DNA of 64,000 nucleotides from Natronoglycomyces albus (GCF_016925535.1 NZ_CP070496.1:3472001-3536000), one strand, 5' to 3'; positions 17,752 to 28,634 are shown, counted from the first letter of the stretch. Notes: generated by a model not told the origin, from the letters alone. Translations and numbers: made by a program.

Positions 17752-18405
17752 CTAGGCTCCTTTGGCGGTTTTCGCGGTCGCGGATTTGAGGACTAGGTGG
17801 GCGGCGGGTTCGACGTAGTCGACTCCCACCAGCTTCGCGCCGACGAACGACAGCGATGTGAGTGAAGCGAGGCCGCATTCGCGGCGGCGCGGGTCGTGGT
17901 AGAGGCGTTTGCGCTCCACAAAGCGACGTAGCGTCCAAATCGGGAGCTGATGGCTGACCAGTACGGCTTCGTGGCCGAGGGCGGTCTGTCGCGCCCGGCT
18001 GACCGCGTTCATCATGCGGCGGGCGATGTCGACATACGGCTCACCCCAGGAGGGGGTGAACGGGTCTCGCAGCTGCCACCAGTAGGAGGGGTTGCGCAGT
18101 ACCCCATCGCCCACGGAGACTCGCTTGCCTTCGAAGAAGTTGTCCGACTCGATGAGGCCCTCGTCGGTGGCGGTGTCGATGCGGTGGCTGGCCGCGATCG
18201 GCTCGGCGGTCTGTTGCGCGCGCACCAGCGGGGAGGCGACAACATGGGAGATGTCGCGCCCGGACAGGTGTTCGGCGGCCGCTAGGGCCATTTCGTGGCC
18301 TAGGTCGGAGAGGACAAAGCCGGGCAGCCGGCCGTATAGGATGCCCTCGGGGTTGTAGACCTCACCGTGACGTAGCAGGTGAACCGTGGTTTTTTCGCCG
18401 CTCAT
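17752..18405 (-). CDS. Histidine phosphatase (phosphoglycerate mutase-like)
   Basis: A 217-residue branch-1 histidine phosphatase. The catalytic motif LLRHGEV has phospho-acceptor His13, and the second His is in LVSHQLPIW. The genes for hemL, this phosphatase and a TlpA-like protein commonly adjoin in actinobacteria. The substrate is unknown; a metabolic small-molecule phosphatase is likelier than glycolytic mutase. It overlaps hemL by four bases. Confidence 0.88.
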   Translation of the reverse strand: MSGEKTTVHLLRHGEVYNPEGILYGRLPGFVLSDLGHEMALAAAEHLSGRDISHVVASPLVRAQQTAEPIAASHRIDTATDEGLIESDNFFEGKRVSVGDGVLRNPSYWWQLRDPFTPSWGEPYVDIARRMMNAVSRARQTALGHEAVLVSHQLPIWTLRRFVERKRLYHDPRRRECGLASLTSLSFVGAKLVGVDYVEPAAHLVLKSATAKTAKGA

Positions 18406-19736
18406 GATTGCACCTTAGCTGCGGCCTGGGCCGCCTTGGGTAGCGCCTTGGCTATGTGTGACAGGGCTTTATCGTCTAGCGCCACGGAGACGAACCAGCA
18501 TTCGAACGCCGAGGGTGGCAGGTATACGCCCTGTTCCAGCATGGATTGGAAGAACGCGGCGAACGCGTTCGTGTCTTGTTTGGAGGCGTCGTCGAAGTTG
18601 CGTACCTCTCCTTGGGCGAAGAAGACGCTGAAGAGGTTGGTCGGCGCGCTGATGTGGTGCGCCACGCCAGCTTTGGTTAGTTCTTCGCCAACGACAGCCT
18701 GCAGTTGGCGGGAGATCTCATTGAGTTGCTGATAGACCGAGTCGGTGCATTGGCGCAGCGTGGCAAGGCCAGCGGCGACCGCGAGCGGGTTTCCCGAGAG
18801 AGTTCCGGCCTGGTAGACGGGCCCGGAGGGACTGATCTGGTCCATGAGGTCGGCTCGTCCACCGAATGCGGCGGCGGGAAGCCCGCCCCCCATGACTTTG
18901 CCGTATGTGTAGAGGTCGGCGGGGGCGGCTAGCCCGCCGCGCCCGACCCGGAAACCGGTCATGACTTCGTCAGAGATGAGAAGTGCACCGTGTTTATGGG
19001 TGATGTGGTGCAACGCCTCGTTGAAGTTGTCACGCGGGGCGACGGCTCCCATGTTGCCCGGGTGCGCCTCGGTGATAACGGCGGCGATACGGCCGGGGTG
19101 GGCGTCGAAGGCCGCGTTGACCGCGGCGATGTCGTTGTATGGCAGCACAAGTGTGTCGGCGGCTGCCGAGGCGGGTACGCCTGGGGAGTCGGGGTGACCA
19201 AGTGTGGCCACGCCGGACCCGGCGGCGGCGAGAAAGTAGTCGGCGTGGCCGTGGTAGCAGCCAGCGAACTTGATGATGAGGTCGCGGCCGGTGGCGGCGC
19301 GCGCCAAGCGGGTGGCGCTCATCGTCGCCTCAGTACCAGAGGAAACGAGCCGAACCTTTTCGCACGGGGTGCGAGCGGTGATCTCTTCGGCTAGCTCTAC
19401 CTCGCCCGGGGACGGGGTGCCGTAGGAGGTGCCGGCGGCAGCGGCTTGCGTCAGCGCGTCGACCACGGCCGGGTGGGCGTGGCCGAGAATCAGCGGGCCC
19501 CAGGAGCCGACAAGGTCTATATAGGTGTTGCCGTCGACGTCACGCATGCGGCAACCGGTGGCATGCTCGATGAAGACGGGCTCACCGCCCACCCCACGAA
19601 ATGCTCGGACCGGGGAGTTCACTCCGCCGGGAATGACTTTCCCGGCTCGCTCGAACAGCACGTGGGAATTGTGGGTGCTGCGCTGCGGTTCTGGCTGGCT
19701 GGCGGCATCGCTCTGGGAATAGTTCTTCGAGTCCAC
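18402..19736 (-). CDS. hemL: Glutamate-1-semialdehyde 2,1-aminomutase
   Basis: A PLP enzyme making 5-aminolevulinate in the C5 heme pathway, about 444 residues. Seen: [13 protein letters not shown] near the N-terminus, [28 protein letters not shown], and the Schiff-base lysine in [11 protein letters not shown] (Lys280). GTG at 19736 is chosen because TGGGAGG lies eight bases upstream; ATG at 19754 has no usable spacing. Either start overlaps the end of the upstream cyclase frame by more than 110 bases. Linkage to cytochrome c assembly genes makes sense because both consume heme. Confidence 0.92.
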   Translation of the reverse strand: MDSKNYSQSDAASQPEPQRSTHNSHVLFERAGKVIPGGVNSPVRAFRGVGGEPVFIEHATGCRMRDVDGNTYIDLVGSWGPLILGHAHPAVVDALTQAAAAGTSYGTPSPGEVELAEEITARTPCEKVRLVSSGTEATMSATRLARAATGRDLIIKFAGCYHGHADYFLAAAGSGVATLGHPDSPGVPASAAADTLVLPYNDIAAVNAAFDAHPGRIAAVITEAHPGNMGAVAPRDNFNEALHHITHKHGALLISDEVMTGFRVGRGGLAAPADLYTYGKVMGGGLPAAAFGGRADLMDQISPSGPVYQAGTLSGNPLAVAAGLATLRQCTDSVYQQLNEISRQLQAVVGEELTKAGVAHHISAPTNLFSVFFAQGEVRNFDDASKQDTNAFAAFFQSMLEQGVYLPPSAFECWFVSVALDDKALSHIAKALPKAAQAAAKVQS

Positions 19737-21400
19737 ACCGCCAGCCTCCCACATTCCTCAACCGTCTTGTCCGAGGAGCTCGCTCTGAGACGTGGCTTAC
19801 TGGGGCTTAACCGCCATGATGGAGCCTCGACCAACCGGGAAGGTAGTTGATGCAACGGATGCATGGTCAGGCGCGGCAAGTGCCGTTGTAGGTGCCACTT
19901 GACTGGATTTGGCAGACGATAACTTGCCTCACCGCTGGCGGAGTTGACCCGCACCAGGCACGCGTCGACTAGTTCGATGAGCGCGTCCAAGGTCGAGTCG
20001 GAGACATCGGCAAGTTCCTCGATTTGTTCGACCGCTGCTCCGGCCGGGTAGGCCGACAAGCTGCGCAGTAGCTTGCGGGCTTCGGCCGACAGCGCCGCGA
20101 TCGTCGCCTCCATCTCCTTTTCGAAGGCTCCGTTGTAGTTGATCGTCTTGTACGGGTTGCGGGCCAGCGATCGGGCTACCGATACCGCCCCACGCATGGC
20201 CACCGGTTTGGCCAAGGGAAGTAGCGCGGGCAGGAATCCGTCGAGCTGTTCGACGATGGGAGCGCAGTCGCCTACCTGCCGCCCTCCTACGTAATGCCCA
20301 CTGTAGTGACATAGCACCTCGGTGGCGGTGCGGTCATCAAGCGGCGGAAGCGCCCACTTGACCTCGCCGGTCACCCCAATGGGTTTGGCCGCAGTGGCCA
20401 AAATCTTGATGTTGGGCGCGGTGCGCAGCAGGTAGGAGATCTCCCCTACCCATTCCTTGGGCGCGGCGTCGATCAGCAACAAAGCACTTCGGCGGCGCAG
20501 CAGATCGAATTCCATTCCGGTCGCCCGAACCCACTGTTCCTCGAGCGAACGGTCACCCTGGCCAGCCAATAGCCACACTCCGTCGGGCCATAGGGCCAAC
20601 TGTTGACGCGCCCACGACATGGCCACGGTGGATTTACCGGAGCCCGACAGGCCGGTGATCGTGACCATTCGGTGGCCGTTGAACAGCTGGCTGAGCTCGG
20701 CATAGTCGGCTGGGCGTTCCATAACAGCGTCCATTTCCGCAGGTAGGTTGTGCGTGATGCGATGTAGGGGGCTGGGGGGAAATTCCTTTCTCATGCCTGC
20801 GGCCGATATTTGGAAGATTTCGGTCGGTTCGCAGAAGCCTCGCAGCTCGCACAGGCCTATCCGCGCAAGGTGAATGTCAAAGCCTTCGGCGGCCACGTCA
20901 CCAGCCGTTCCAATCCCCGGCACAAGCGGGCGGTCAGCATATATGCCAGCTGCCCGCAACGTCGAACGTGAGCAGAGGACTTGATCGCCATGGGCGGCCG
21001 AGGAGATACGGGCGGTTCGGTGAACTTCAGCCGTGGCGTAGCCCTGAGCGGTTGGCGTCGCTGGCCCGGTGTGCAAGCCCATCCGCACTTTGGGACGATG
21101 CTGCCACCCGTAGGCCTTCATTTGTTGTTGTGCGGCCAGCGCGGCGCGGATCGCATCGCGTGCATCGGAAAAGACCACGAAGAATGAGTCGCCTTCTGTG
21201 CCCAAGGCGCATCCTCGATGAGCGGCAAATACGGCTCGGAGGATTTCGCGATGGTTTTCCAGCAACTGGCGGTAGCCGCGTGGGCCTAGGCTATTGGCGA
21301 GCCTTGTCGACCCTTCGATGTCGGTGAAGAGAAAAGTCACGCGGCCCTGGGGGAGTCGCACCAGTTCCTGGGCCGCGCCGAGGTGCATGGTCGTATCCAT
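19619..21400 (-). CDS. Class III nucleotidyl cyclase fused to a STAND-like NTPase
   Basis: A 593-residue signalling protein. Residues 15-190 form a class III adenylate/guanylate cyclase domain ([14 protein letters not shown] with the metal Asp; [16 protein letters not shown]). A P-loop follows, GLSGSGKST with Lys256, then ALLLIDAAP as Walker B and a helical NB-ARC-like region. Most relatives continue with a long TPR or LuxR part, but this protein stops soon after the NTPase. Its last ~45 residues lie inside hemL coding sequence and look non-native, so the 3' end may be truncated or frameshifted. Upstream control is suggested by a palindrome at 21679. Confidence 0.8.
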   Translation of the reverse strand: MDTTMHLGAAQELVRLPQGRVTFLFTDIEGSTRLANSLGPRGYRQLLENHREILRAVFAAHRGCALGTEGDSFFVVFSDARDAIRAALAAQQQMKAYGWQHRPKVRMGLHTGPATPTAQGYATAEVHRTARISSAAHGDQVLCSRSTLRAAGIYADRPLVPGIGTAGDVAAEGFDIHLARIGLCELRGFCEPTEIFQISAAGMRKEFPPSPLHRITHNLPAEMDAVMERPADYAELSQLFNGHRMVTITGLSGSGKSTVAMSWARQQLALWPDGVWLLAGQGDRSLEEQWVRATGMEFDLLRRRSALLLIDAAPKEWVGEISYLLRTAPNIKILATAAKPIGVTGEVKWALPPLDDRTATEVLCHYSGHYVGGRQVGDCAPIVEQLDGFLPALLPLAKPVAMRGAVSVARSLARNPYKTINYNGAFEKEMEATIAALSAEARKLLRSLSAYPAGAAVEQIEELADVSDSTLDALIELVDACLVRVNSASGEASYRLPNPVKWHLQRHLPRLTMHPLHQLPSRLVEAPSWRLSPSKPRLRASSSDKTVEECGRLAVWTRRTIPRAMPPASQNRSAAPTIPTCCSSEPGKSFPAE

Positions 21401-22165
21401 GTATTAATCAACCTTTCAAACCCCCGTAAATGTGAGCAGGGAATCCCACTCGTAGCGGACAATATCGAGGCTTTCGCAAAAGTGACGGTTCCTGTCAGCT
21501 AAGCGCGTTACCTGTGCAAACGGCGCGAAAAGCAACTCGATCCGCCCATTCTTGCCAAAGCCTGGTGATACCTATCCCAACGGGTCAAACATGATCTTGG
21601 CAAGTGGCGGCCGCTAAAAATCTCTGCCCTAAGTAGCAACGATTGCACCACCAGTTAAGTTGCTATCAAAGTTGCGAGATTTCACCTGGTGAAATAACCG
21701 CAGGTAGCGAATACTCGACTTCGGCTATGCAAAGTGCATTAACGCGCCAGCTTTGTAAATGTGGCAATGTCTATGTCCCTGGGTGAGCTTCAGTGCGATA
21801 TTATTGCCACTTTGTCCAGTATTTGCGCAGGTTGCTACGACATTTGATGCCCCGTGCTGCCGGGCGGGGGCGACATTGCATACCTACCGGATGCGCCGAC
21901 CGACTTTGGTTAACAATTGCGCATCTTTGCGTAAGTCATTGATACTGCCCAACCCTTCTTGGCAATGCGCACAACGCAGTACGTCACGAACACGACAAGG
22001 GGGCTGGTTAGGGCTCACATCGGGCAGGAAGCCCTATAGCCCCTGCCCGGTTCCCATATTTTGGTACACGCCGGAGGGAAGGCGGGCTGAAAATTTGAGA
22101 CCGGCAGAGCCGTCGGGCCCCACTCACGGTTGAGTCGCCGGCGCGAATAAGGAATACTCATCTTT
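21401..22165. other. 765-bp divergent intergenic region
   Basis: It separates the minus-strand cyclase from the plus-strand transglycosylase. It is AT-richer than its surroundings, especially around 21640-21780. Apart from the palindrome at 21679 and a weak distant repeat (21551-21558 with 21597-21604), nothing is identified. The frames inside have atypical codon use and no family signal, so I do not call genes. Confidence 0.5.
21679..21695. promoter_or_regulatory. Palindrome upstream of the cyclase gene
   Basis: ATTTCACC-T-GGTGAAAT, 8-bp arms around one base, 279 bp upstream of the cyclase start. It could be a repressor or activator site. No known consensus is claimed. Confidence 0.3.
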
Positions 22166-23077
22166 GTGTGGACCCACAAGAACCCCATCGTGCGTCCGGT
22201 GACGTCATCCCTCCAGGCCATCGCCCGCGCTAGCGCCGCCTCCGGCCGCGCCCTCACCACGGGTGCCCAAGCCACCCGTGCGGGACTAACCAGCCGCGCC
22301 GGGCGAGTCAGCCTGCAAGCCACCTTCACCGCCGCCCTCGTGGCGGGATTCTTGGCAATCGGGCACATCCTCGCGCCCCACTCCGGTCCCGACTGGGCGT
22401 ATGGCGACCTCCCCGAACCGATAGAGGCCTCCGAGCGGCGCGCTCTGGCTCTCACACCCGAAGAGGCCGCCTACCTTGACATCCCCGCCCCCGGATCGAC
22501 CGGTGGGTTTGAAGAGTTGAACTTCGACGAATTCGACGGACCCACCCGAGCCGACCCCATCGACGAGTCAAACCCAGTCGACAGCGTCTCAGACCTGGAT
22601 AGCTGGGCCAGCAGCCTCTCTAGCCTCGGCATCCCCCAGCGTGCCCTAGTCGCCTATGGGCGCGCTGAACTGATCTCGGCGGTGCACAACCCCCAGTGCA
22701 ACCTCTCTTGGACGACCTTGGCGGCAATCGGACAGGTCGAGTCCAACCACGGAACGGTCGGCGGCAACCGCATCAAACCCGATGGCGACACTCTGCGCCC
22801 GATCATCGGCCCCGACTATGACGAAGAGGGCCCCATGCAGTTCCTGCCCTCGACGTGGGCTGAGTGGGGCACCTCCGCCGACGGCTCCGCGGAGGCCAAC
22901 CCGCACAACATCGACGACGCGACGGTCTCGGCGGCGAACTTCCTCTGCTCGGGCGGCCGGGATCTGACCGACCCCGCTGACTGGTACGCGGCGGTCTACG
23001 GTTACAACCCCATCGAGACCTACGTGCGTAACGTGTTCGCCCGCGCCGACGACTACGGACAGCGCAGCCACCAGTAA
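22166..23077 (+). CDS. Membrane-anchored lytic transglycosylase
   Basis: A 303-residue peptidoglycan hydrolase. It has an N-terminal cytoplasmic basic segment, a membrane helix at about 52-72 (FTAALVAGFLAIGHILA), an acidic linker and a C-terminal lysozyme-like SLT domain. The catalytic Glu192 sits in IGQVESNHG, followed by GPMQFLPSTWAEWG and VYGYNP, the standard motifs. It probably cleaves glycan strands outside the membrane in cell growth. GTG at 22166 is the longest in-frame start; later GTGs are possible. It stands alone. Confidence 0.85.
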   Translation: MWTHKNPIVRPVTSSLQAIARASAASGRALTTGAQATRAGLTSRAGRVSLQATFTAALVAGFLAIGHILAPHSGPDWAYGDLPEPIEASERRALALTPEEAAYLDIPAPGSTGGFEELNFDEFDGPTRADPIDESNPVDSVSDLDSWASSLSSLGIPQRALVAYGRAELISAVHNPQCNLSWTTLAAIGQVESNHGTVGGNRIKPDGDTLRPIIGPDYDEEGPMQFLPSTWAEWGTSADGSAEANPHNIDDATVSAANFLCSGGRDLTDPADWYAAVYGYNPIETYVRNVFARADDYGQRSHQ

Positions 23078-23510
23078 CGCCAGCCAAATCAGCTAGCAAA
23101 CACTGCGTTGGCCCCATGCCTCGCGCCAGGAACGCGCGTAACAATATGATGACGTGAGCGAACCTCACGCCTGGCAGGAGTCACCCGAGGAAACCCACGT
23201 CCCCGTTGTCCCCCATAGAACCCACCCAGTGCCTTAGGCTGCAAGACTGAGGAACAAACGCGCGCTGGCCGCTCGGATGCGGACCAGCCAGCCCATCAAC
23301 ACCAAGCAACGGGCGGCAGCGGCGGGCCACAGACCCGACCGGGTCCGCACCTGCGGCCCACAGCCACCGATGGGCTCACACCATCACACGGAAAACCAGG
23401 CACGCCGTGGAGATCGGAGCGAACTTCACGCGATTACGTGGCGCTTCGCGCAGATCACAAGGCGTGACTTGGGGTTTCTATCGCCATGAGAATCGGGTAA
23501 GGATTAATAC
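23078..23510. other. 433-bp gap before the GNAT gene
   Basis: No convincing gene. A 27-codon GTG frame at 23154-23237 has a plausible protein-like start (Ser-Glu-Pro-His-Ala-Trp) and could be a leader peptide or the remnant of a longer gene, but nothing supports translation. Confidence 0.45.
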
Positions 23511-24533
23511 ATGCCCCTGAAGCAGCTGACCCCCGCCAACCTGTCAACGCAGGATCTGCAGGATTGGTGCTCCGTCCTCAACGAGATGACCAGCACCGAC
23601 ATGCCGAACGAACCACGTTGGCAGCCCGAACGGCTGCGCGACTATCTGGCCGAGAACATGGCGGACGAATACCGGCAGGCCTTCATTTACCGCGATGAGT
23701 CCTCAGGCGACATGCTCGGGCACGCCAACCTGTTGATCTTTGGCGGAAAGCACCGTGACACAGGAGTTCTGGAACTATTCACGCGCCCGTCCGCTCGCGG
23801 CAAAGGGGTCGGCAAAGCACTGCTACAGGCGGTAGCCGAATGCGCAAAACAACGAGAATGCGAGAACTTGGCCGTCGAGGTCATCGCCACGACACCGGCA
23901 GTGGGCTTCTATGACCAACTGGGGTTCAGGCGTGACGTAGTCGAACAACGGCACTTGTTGCGCTGGGACGAAGTCGACTGGGACAAGGTGCAAGAAGCTG
24001 CCGGACGAGTCGCGGCCGGTTATCGACTGGAATATTACTCGGAATCACTACCCGAGGAGCTACTAGAGCCTTACGCGCAATTGAAGGCGTACTTGCGCGG
24101 GTCGGCCGAACCGATCGCCCTGACGACCGACCGACGCGGGTCGACCGACGTCGATCGCCTCCGCGACTCGCTGCAAACGCTACGACGGCGCGGAATGCGC
24201 TCACACGTCATGGTCGCGATCTCAGAACCCTACGAAAAGGTCGTGGGATTGACTGAACTGGTCGTCAGCGAACAACGGCCCACTCGCGCCGACCAATACG
24301 ACACAGTGGTCGCCCCTGAGCACAAGTCCTATGGACTAGCTCTGACAATGAAGGCCCGCCTGCTCACCGAACTGCGGGGAGCCGAACCACAGCTAGTAGA
24401 CGTGCAGACGTGGACCGCCGAAGACGCCCGCGACATCAAATGGGTCAATAGCCAGTTGGGATTCGTGCACGACGTGGACTGGTATGAATACGAAACCTCT
24501 GTAGAGGACCTGTTGCACAACCTGGCCCAGTAA
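23511..24533 (+). CDS. Double GNAT-domain N-acetyltransferase
   Basis: A 340-residue protein with two tandem acetyltransferase domains. The N-terminal one (about 1-165) has the acetyl-CoA loop ARGKGVGKALL and the late motif VGFYDQLGFRRD. The C-terminal one (about 180-340) is weaker, with GLTELVVS and APEHKSYGLALTMKA. This layout resembles mycothiol-synthase-like proteins, but the acceptor cannot be inferred. It converges on folE, with a shared hairpin between them. Confidence 0.83.
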   Translation: MPLKQLTPANLSTQDLQDWCSVLNEMTSTDMPNEPRWQPERLRDYLAENMADEYRQAFIYRDESSGDMLGHANLLIFGGKHRDTGVLELFTRPSARGKGVGKALLQAVAECAKQRECENLAVEVIATTPAVGFYDQLGFRRDVVEQRHLLRWDEVDWDKVQEAAGRVAAGYRLEYYSESLPEELLEPYAQLKAYLRGSAEPIALTTDRRGSTDVDRLRDSLQTLRRRGMRSHVMVAISEPYEKVVGLTELVVSEQRPTRADQYDTVVAPEHKSYGLALTMKARLLTELRGAEPQLVDVQTWTAEDARDIKWVNSQLGFVHDVDWYEYETSVEDLLHNLAQ

Positions 24534-24552
24534 CGCCTCGGGCAAAGTTAGC

Positions 24553-24586
24553 GAGCATGGGCAGGGCAACACGAATGCCCATGCTC
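24553..24586. terminator. Bidirectional hairpin terminator between the GNAT gene and folE
   Basis: An 11-bp perfect stem (24553-24563 with 24576-24586) and a 12-nt loop sit in the 113-bp convergent gap, suited to ending both transcripts. Confidence 0.65.
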
Positions 24587-24646
24587 TCTCAACAACACAA
24601 CACCAGTGGGCGAAAATCCCCTGTTCAGGGCTTCGCGCCGGTAGCT

Positions 24647-25318
24647 CTAGGAGCCGTGGATCAGGCTCATCGCCTCCGCGCGGGTCCGCGCGTCAGCCTG
24701 GAGCGTCCCGCGCACAGCCGAAGTGACCGTCTTGGCCCCTGGCTTGCGGATGCCACGCATCGACATACACGTGTGCTCGCACTCGACCACGACGATCACG
24801 CCGCTGGCCTTCAGCGAATCCTGCAGCTGGTCGGCAATTTGCGACGTGAGTCTCTCCTGCACCTGCGGACGTCGCGCATAGACCTCCACCAGGCGCGCCA
24901 GCTTCGACAAACCCGCCACTCGACCGTCCGCGCCCGGAATGTAGCCCACATGAGCCACACCCAAAAACGGCAGCAAATGATGCTCACAAAAGCTTTGGAC
25001 CTCAATGTCTCGAACCAGCACCAACTCGTTGTGGTCCTCGGCGAAAGACGACTTCATAACCTGCGCCGGGTCCACCCGCAGCCCGGCGAACAACTCGGCA
25101 TAAGCCCGTGCCACCCGCCCCGGCGTGCGCTGTAGCCCCTCACGGTCGGGGTTCTCCCCCACCGCGATGAGGATCTCGCGCACAGCCTCCTCAATACGCT
25201 TAAGGTCAACGGAGTCACCAATAGGTCCGCCATTGATACGACCATCCACCAGACGAGCCGCTAGGGCATCCAAAGGAGAATCGCCGTCTTCTCTTGGGGT
25301 GTCGTCGACGCTCATCAC
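24647..25318 (-). CDS. folE: GTP cyclohydrolase I
   Basis: Makes 7,8-dihydroneopterin triphosphate from GTP, the first step of folate synthesis. The 223-residue protein has zinc ligands in [10 protein letters not shown] (Cys111, His114) and [11 protein letters not shown] (Cys184), plus [10 protein letters not shown] and the C-terminal [10 protein letters not shown] typical of FolE1. Its ATG overlaps the ftsH stop by four bases. folP, folB and folK, which often follow folE in actinobacteria, are not downstream here. Confidence 0.95.
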   Translation of the reverse strand: MMSVDDTPREDGDSPLDALAARLVDGRINGGPIGDSVDLKRIEEAVREILIAVGENPDREGLQRTPGRVARAYAELFAGLRVDPAQVMKSSFAEDHNELVLVRDIEVQSFCEHHLLPFLGVAHVGYIPGADGRVAGLSKLARLVEVYARRPQVQERLTSQIADQLQDSLKASGVIVVVECEHTCMSMRGIRKPGAKTVTSAVRGTLQADARTRAEAMSLIHGS

Positions 25319-27369
25319 TCTTCCCGCGAGTCGTCTTTTCGCACCTCGCCGGTGCCGGTCTCAGACGCCGAAGGGTAGTTCGACGGGCCAGGTTTGACAT
25401 CCGACTCAGCCGGGGGCCGAGAACCGTTGTTGCCCGCAGAACTGGGCGCGGGCTCCTCACTGTCACCATTGACGTACTCCACCGGCGGCAGGTCCGACAG
25501 CTTGCGGTGCGTAGTCAGCTTGTACGGCGACATAGGCGGACGCTTCTCAACCCGAGCGGCGATACGTTCCAAGTCCTCACGGTTCAGCGTCTCCTTCTCG
25601 AGCAGCTCCACCACCATCTCGTCAAGCACGTCCCGGTAATGGGTGAGAATCTCGTACGCCTCGTCGTGAGCCGTCTCGATGAGCGCCCGCACTTCGGAGT
25701 CGATCGTCGCGGCGACCTCATCGGAATAGTCACGTTGAGACGAATAATCGCGACCCAAGAACGGCTCCGAACTCGACGAACCGTACTTGACCGCACCCAG
25801 CTTGGTCGACATACCGAACTCGGTCACCATCGCGCGGGCCATCTTCGTGGCCTTCTCGATGTCATTTTGCGCACCTGTGGTCGGGTCGTGGTAGACCAGC
25901 TCCTCAGCAGCGCGACCGCCCAGGGCGTAAGCCAAGGTGTCAATCATCTCCGAGCGAGTCTGCGTGTACTTGTCCTCCGTTGGCAACACCAGAGTGTGCC
26001 CCAGGGAACGGCCACGCGGAAGAATCGTCAACTTGTGTACCGGTGAGGCATGCGGCAACGCCAAAGCCACCAACGCATGCCCACCTTCGTGGTAGGCGGT
26101 GACCTTCTTCTCGTCGTCTCCCATGACCCGGCCCTTGCGTTCGGGCCCGGCCGTCACCCGGTCGATGGATTCTTCCAAACTTTCGTTGGTAATGACCTTC
26201 TCGTTATGGCGCGCGGTCAGCAACGCGGCCTCGTTAATGACGTTTTGCAGGTCAGCACCCGAGAATCCAGGCGTGCGACGCGCGATGGTCTCCAGGTCAA
26301 CATCGGGGCGGAACGGCTTGCCCTTGGCATGCACCTGCAAAATCGCCTTACGGCCCTCCATATCGGGGGCGTCGACGGGAATTTGTCGATCGAAGCGCCC
26401 CGGACGCAGCAGCGCCGGGTCGAGAATGTCGGGCCGGTTCGTGGCCGCGATAAGAATCACGCCGCCCTTGGTGTCGAAACCGTCCATCTCCACCAAAAGC
26501 TGATTCAACGTCTGTTCACGCTCATCGTGTCCACCGCCCATACCCGCTCCACGGTGACGGCCCACCGCGTCAATCTCGTCGACAAACACGATCGCAGGCG
26601 CGTTCTCCTTCGCCTGCGTGAACAGGTCACGCACTCGCGAAGCACCCACACCGACGAACATTTCGACGAAGTCGGAACCGGAAATGGTGTAGAAGGGGAC
26701 ACCAGCCTCACCGGCGACAGCACGGGCCAGCAATGTCTTACCGGTACCGGGCGGGCCAAACAACAAGACACCCTTGGGGATCTTCGCGCCCAACTCCTGG
26801 TACTTCGAGGGGTCCTGTAGGAAGTCCTTGATCTCTTCGAGTTCGACGATCGCCTCGTCGGCCCCGGCCACATCCTCGAACGTCGTCTTCGGGGTGTCTT
26901 TCGTCAGGAGCTTGGCCTTGGACTTGCCAAACTGGAGGACCCGCGAGCCGCCGCCTTGCATCTGCGTCATGAAGAAGATCAGCAACAACACGATGATGGC
27001 GATGGGCAGCAGGCTGATCAGGAATGACACAAACAGCGAAGTCTCATTGACCTCGGTGTTGAACTCGGTATTGGAAGCCTCTAGGTCGCGGGCGGCGTCC
27101 CCAATCAGATCGGCGGGCAAATACGCCTCAATCTTCGAGCCGCCGGAAAGTTCCAGCTGAACCAGCTGTTCCTTGTCGAGAACGTTGGCGCTGGCAACGT
27201 TGTTGTTGTCAATCTCGGTGAGGACTTCGGAGGTGGATACCCCCCGGTAGTCGCTTCCGCCCGAAAAGAGCGTGCCGATAAGCACAGCAGCCAGGGCGAT
27301 GAGCACGATCCACACCAGCGGCCTACGGAAGAAGCGCTTACGGTCCGTGGTTTTACCGGTGTCGGACAC
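25315..27369 (-). CDS. ftsH: ATP-dependent zinc metalloprotease FtsH
   Basis: A membrane AAA+ protease of 684 residues degrading misfolded and regulatory membrane proteins. Two N-terminal helices ([19 protein letters not shown] and the [17 protein letters not shown] region) bracket a periplasm-like domain. Walker A GPPGTGKT has Lys211, Walker B is FVDEIDAVG, and the protease site is HEGGH (427-431), with Gly in place of the usual Ala. The Ser/Pro/Asp-rich tail is typical of actinobacteria. GTG at 27369 has AGGAGGA five bases upstream, so the 46-residue extension to 27507 is rejected. Confidence 0.96.
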   Translation of the reverse strand: MSDTGKTTDRKRFFRRPLVWIVLIALAAVLIGTLFSGGSDYRGVSTSEVLTEIDNNNVASANVLDKEQLVQLELSGGSKIEAYLPADLIGDAARDLEASNTEFNTEVNETSLFVSFLISLLPIAIIVLLLIFFMTQMQGGGSRVLQFGKSKAKLLTKDTPKTTFEDVAGADEAIVELEEIKDFLQDPSKYQELGAKIPKGVLLFGPPGTGKTLLARAVAGEAGVPFYTISGSDFVEMFVGVGASRVRDLFTQAKENAPAIVFVDEIDAVGRHRGAGMGGGHDEREQTLNQLLVEMDGFDTKGGVILIAATNRPDILDPALLRPGRFDRQIPVDAPDMEGRKAILQVHAKGKPFRPDVDLETIARRTPGFSGADLQNVINEAALLTARHNEKVITNESLEESIDRVTAGPERKGRVMGDDEKKVTAYHEGGHALVALALPHASPVHKLTILPRGRSLGHTLVLPTEDKYTQTRSEMIDTLAYALGGRAAEELVYHDPTTGAQNDIEKATKMARAMVTEFGMSTKLGAVKYGSSSSEPFLGRDYSSQRDYSDEVAATIDSEVRALIETAHDEAYEILTHYRDVLDEMVVELLEKETLNREDLERIAARVEKRPPMSPYKLTTHRKLSDLPPVEYVNGDSEEPAPSSAGNNGSRPPAESDVKPGPSNYPSASETGTGEVRKDDSREE

Positions 27370-27782
27370 CCGGTCCTCCTGCAAGGTCAAAGATAAATCG
27401 ACGTCGTCGGGCTGTGGGGCCACCTGAAGTGGAGTTGCGGACTTGGCAAGGTAGACCCGAATGCGTTTTCGACTCACGACCTCACTGCCTCGCAACACAG
27501 CCCTCACTCGACATTACACGGTACCCCTTGGCAAACACGTATCCGACTAACGGCGGTCCAGGCGGTCACAGGCGTCAGCTTCGTCACGTCACGCACGCGC
27601 ATGACCTCGGCGAAGACCGGTGTCGAATGAACACGATGTCGGTTTTCGCGCCCGTGGGCTCCAGGCGTGAGTGTGAGCAATGGCGGTCAACCGACGCACC
27701 TCGGGTGACATACCTGGGAAGTAAGTGGCACTCTAGGTACATGACGCCGGAGCTCACCAGCCCTACGGAGACAAACAACAGC

Positions 27783-28343
27783 ATGGATGCCAATGCCTGG
27801 TACGCCGACCAGATCGATCGCGTGATCATCGACGAGGCCGAACTGGCCGCAAAGGTGAAGGAGTTGGCCAAGGAGATCTCGGCGGACTTCGCCGACGTTG
27901 ACGGGGTGCTCCTGGTTGGGGTGTTCAAAGGAGCGGTCATGTTCATGGCCGACCTGGCCCGCGCCCTGACCGTTCCTGTGGAGATGGAGTTCATGGCCCT
28001 GTCCTCATATGGGAACGCGGCCACCTCGTCGGGAACGGTGCGGATCATGAAGGATCTGGACACCGATCTCAAAGGTAAGCACGTCATTGTCGTGGAGGAC
28101 ATCATCGACTCCGGGCTGACGCTGTCGTGGTTGCTGAAGTACCTCGGTAGCCGGAGCCCTGAGTCGGTATCGGTGGTGTCGATGCTGCGTAAACCGGACG
28201 CTCAGAAAATCGACGTGCCCGTCCGTTATCTGGGTTTCGATATTCCCAACGAATTCGTCGTTGGCTACGGTCTGGACTTTGCCGAGCGCTATCGCGAGCT
28301 GCCCTTCATCGGCGTGGTGAAACCCGAGGTCTATCAGAAGTAG
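27783..28343 (+). CDS. hpt: Hypoxanthine phosphoribosyltransferase
   Basis: Salvages hypoxanthine and guanine to IMP and GMP with PRPP. The 186-residue protein carries VGVFKGAVMFMADL near the N-terminus, the PRPP loop VVEDIIDSGLTL, and the late base-binding stretch GFDIPNEFVVGYGLDFAE. ATG at 27783 gives the usual family length; ATG at 27741 would add 14 residues and cannot be ruled out. It diverges from ftsH and converges on tilS, whereas in many actinobacteria these genes run in one direction. Confidence 0.93.
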   Translation: MDANAWYADQIDRVIIDEAELAAKVKELAKEISADFADVDGVLLVGVFKGAVMFMADLARALTVPVEMEFMALSSYGNAATSSGTVRIMKDLDTDLKGKHVIVVEDIIDSGLTLSWLLKYLGSRSPESVSVVSMLRKPDAQKIDVPVRYLGFDIPNEFVVGYGLDFAERYRELPFIGVVKPEVYQK

Positions 28344-28388
28344 CCTCCTCGGCCACAGAGAACCGAAGTTCCCCAGGTAGCGACACGC

Positions 28389-28424
28389 TTATCCACAAGT
28401 GGGGAATATCGCCGTGCCCGAAAA
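28389..28424 (+). repeat. DnaA-box composite element, copy 1
   Basis: A perfect DnaA box TTATCCACA (28389-28397), 17 bases, then TGCCCGAAAA (28415-28424). The same two motifs with identical spacing recur at 28524. It lies in the 291-bp gap 28344-28634 between convergent hpt and tilS, which otherwise holds no gene. Confidence 0.6.
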
Positions 28425-28523
28425 GCCAGATTCCTGGGACAATCAATTCGGGGGCAGCTCACTGAAGAAATTTCACATAAGCCCGTGATCTGCGCATTCG
28501 CCCCAGCCGCATCGCAGACCAAG

Positions 28524-28559
28524 TTATCCACAGGAGTCAACGTCTTCCTTGCCCGAAAA
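28524..28559 (+). repeat. DnaA-box composite element, copy 2
   Basis: A perfect DnaA box TTATCCACA (28524-28532), 17 bases, then TGCCCGAAAA (28550-28559), in the same orientation as copy 1 and 135 bp away. The 17-bp spacers are not alike, so the motifs rather than a whole repeat are conserved. Confidence 0.6.
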
Positions 28560-28634
28560 ACACCAACTTGCGAACATAAAGGTAGGGGCTTACAGACATC
28601 GACAGGTGCCGATACCTAGGCACGCGGCCCCCAT

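Noticed and set aside
21759-22133. 124-codon frame in the 765-bp intergenic region
   Set aside because: Atypical composition, no ribosome site and no recognisable domain.
27370-27507. N-terminal extension of FtsH
   Set aside because: The GTG at 27369 has an AGGAGGA ribosome site and places the first membrane helix at the usual distance.
24647-28343. ftsH/hpt arrangement as evidence of a rearranged operon
   Set aside because: Orientation differences in this conserved neighbourhood are known among actinobacteria, so it is not unusual enough to report.
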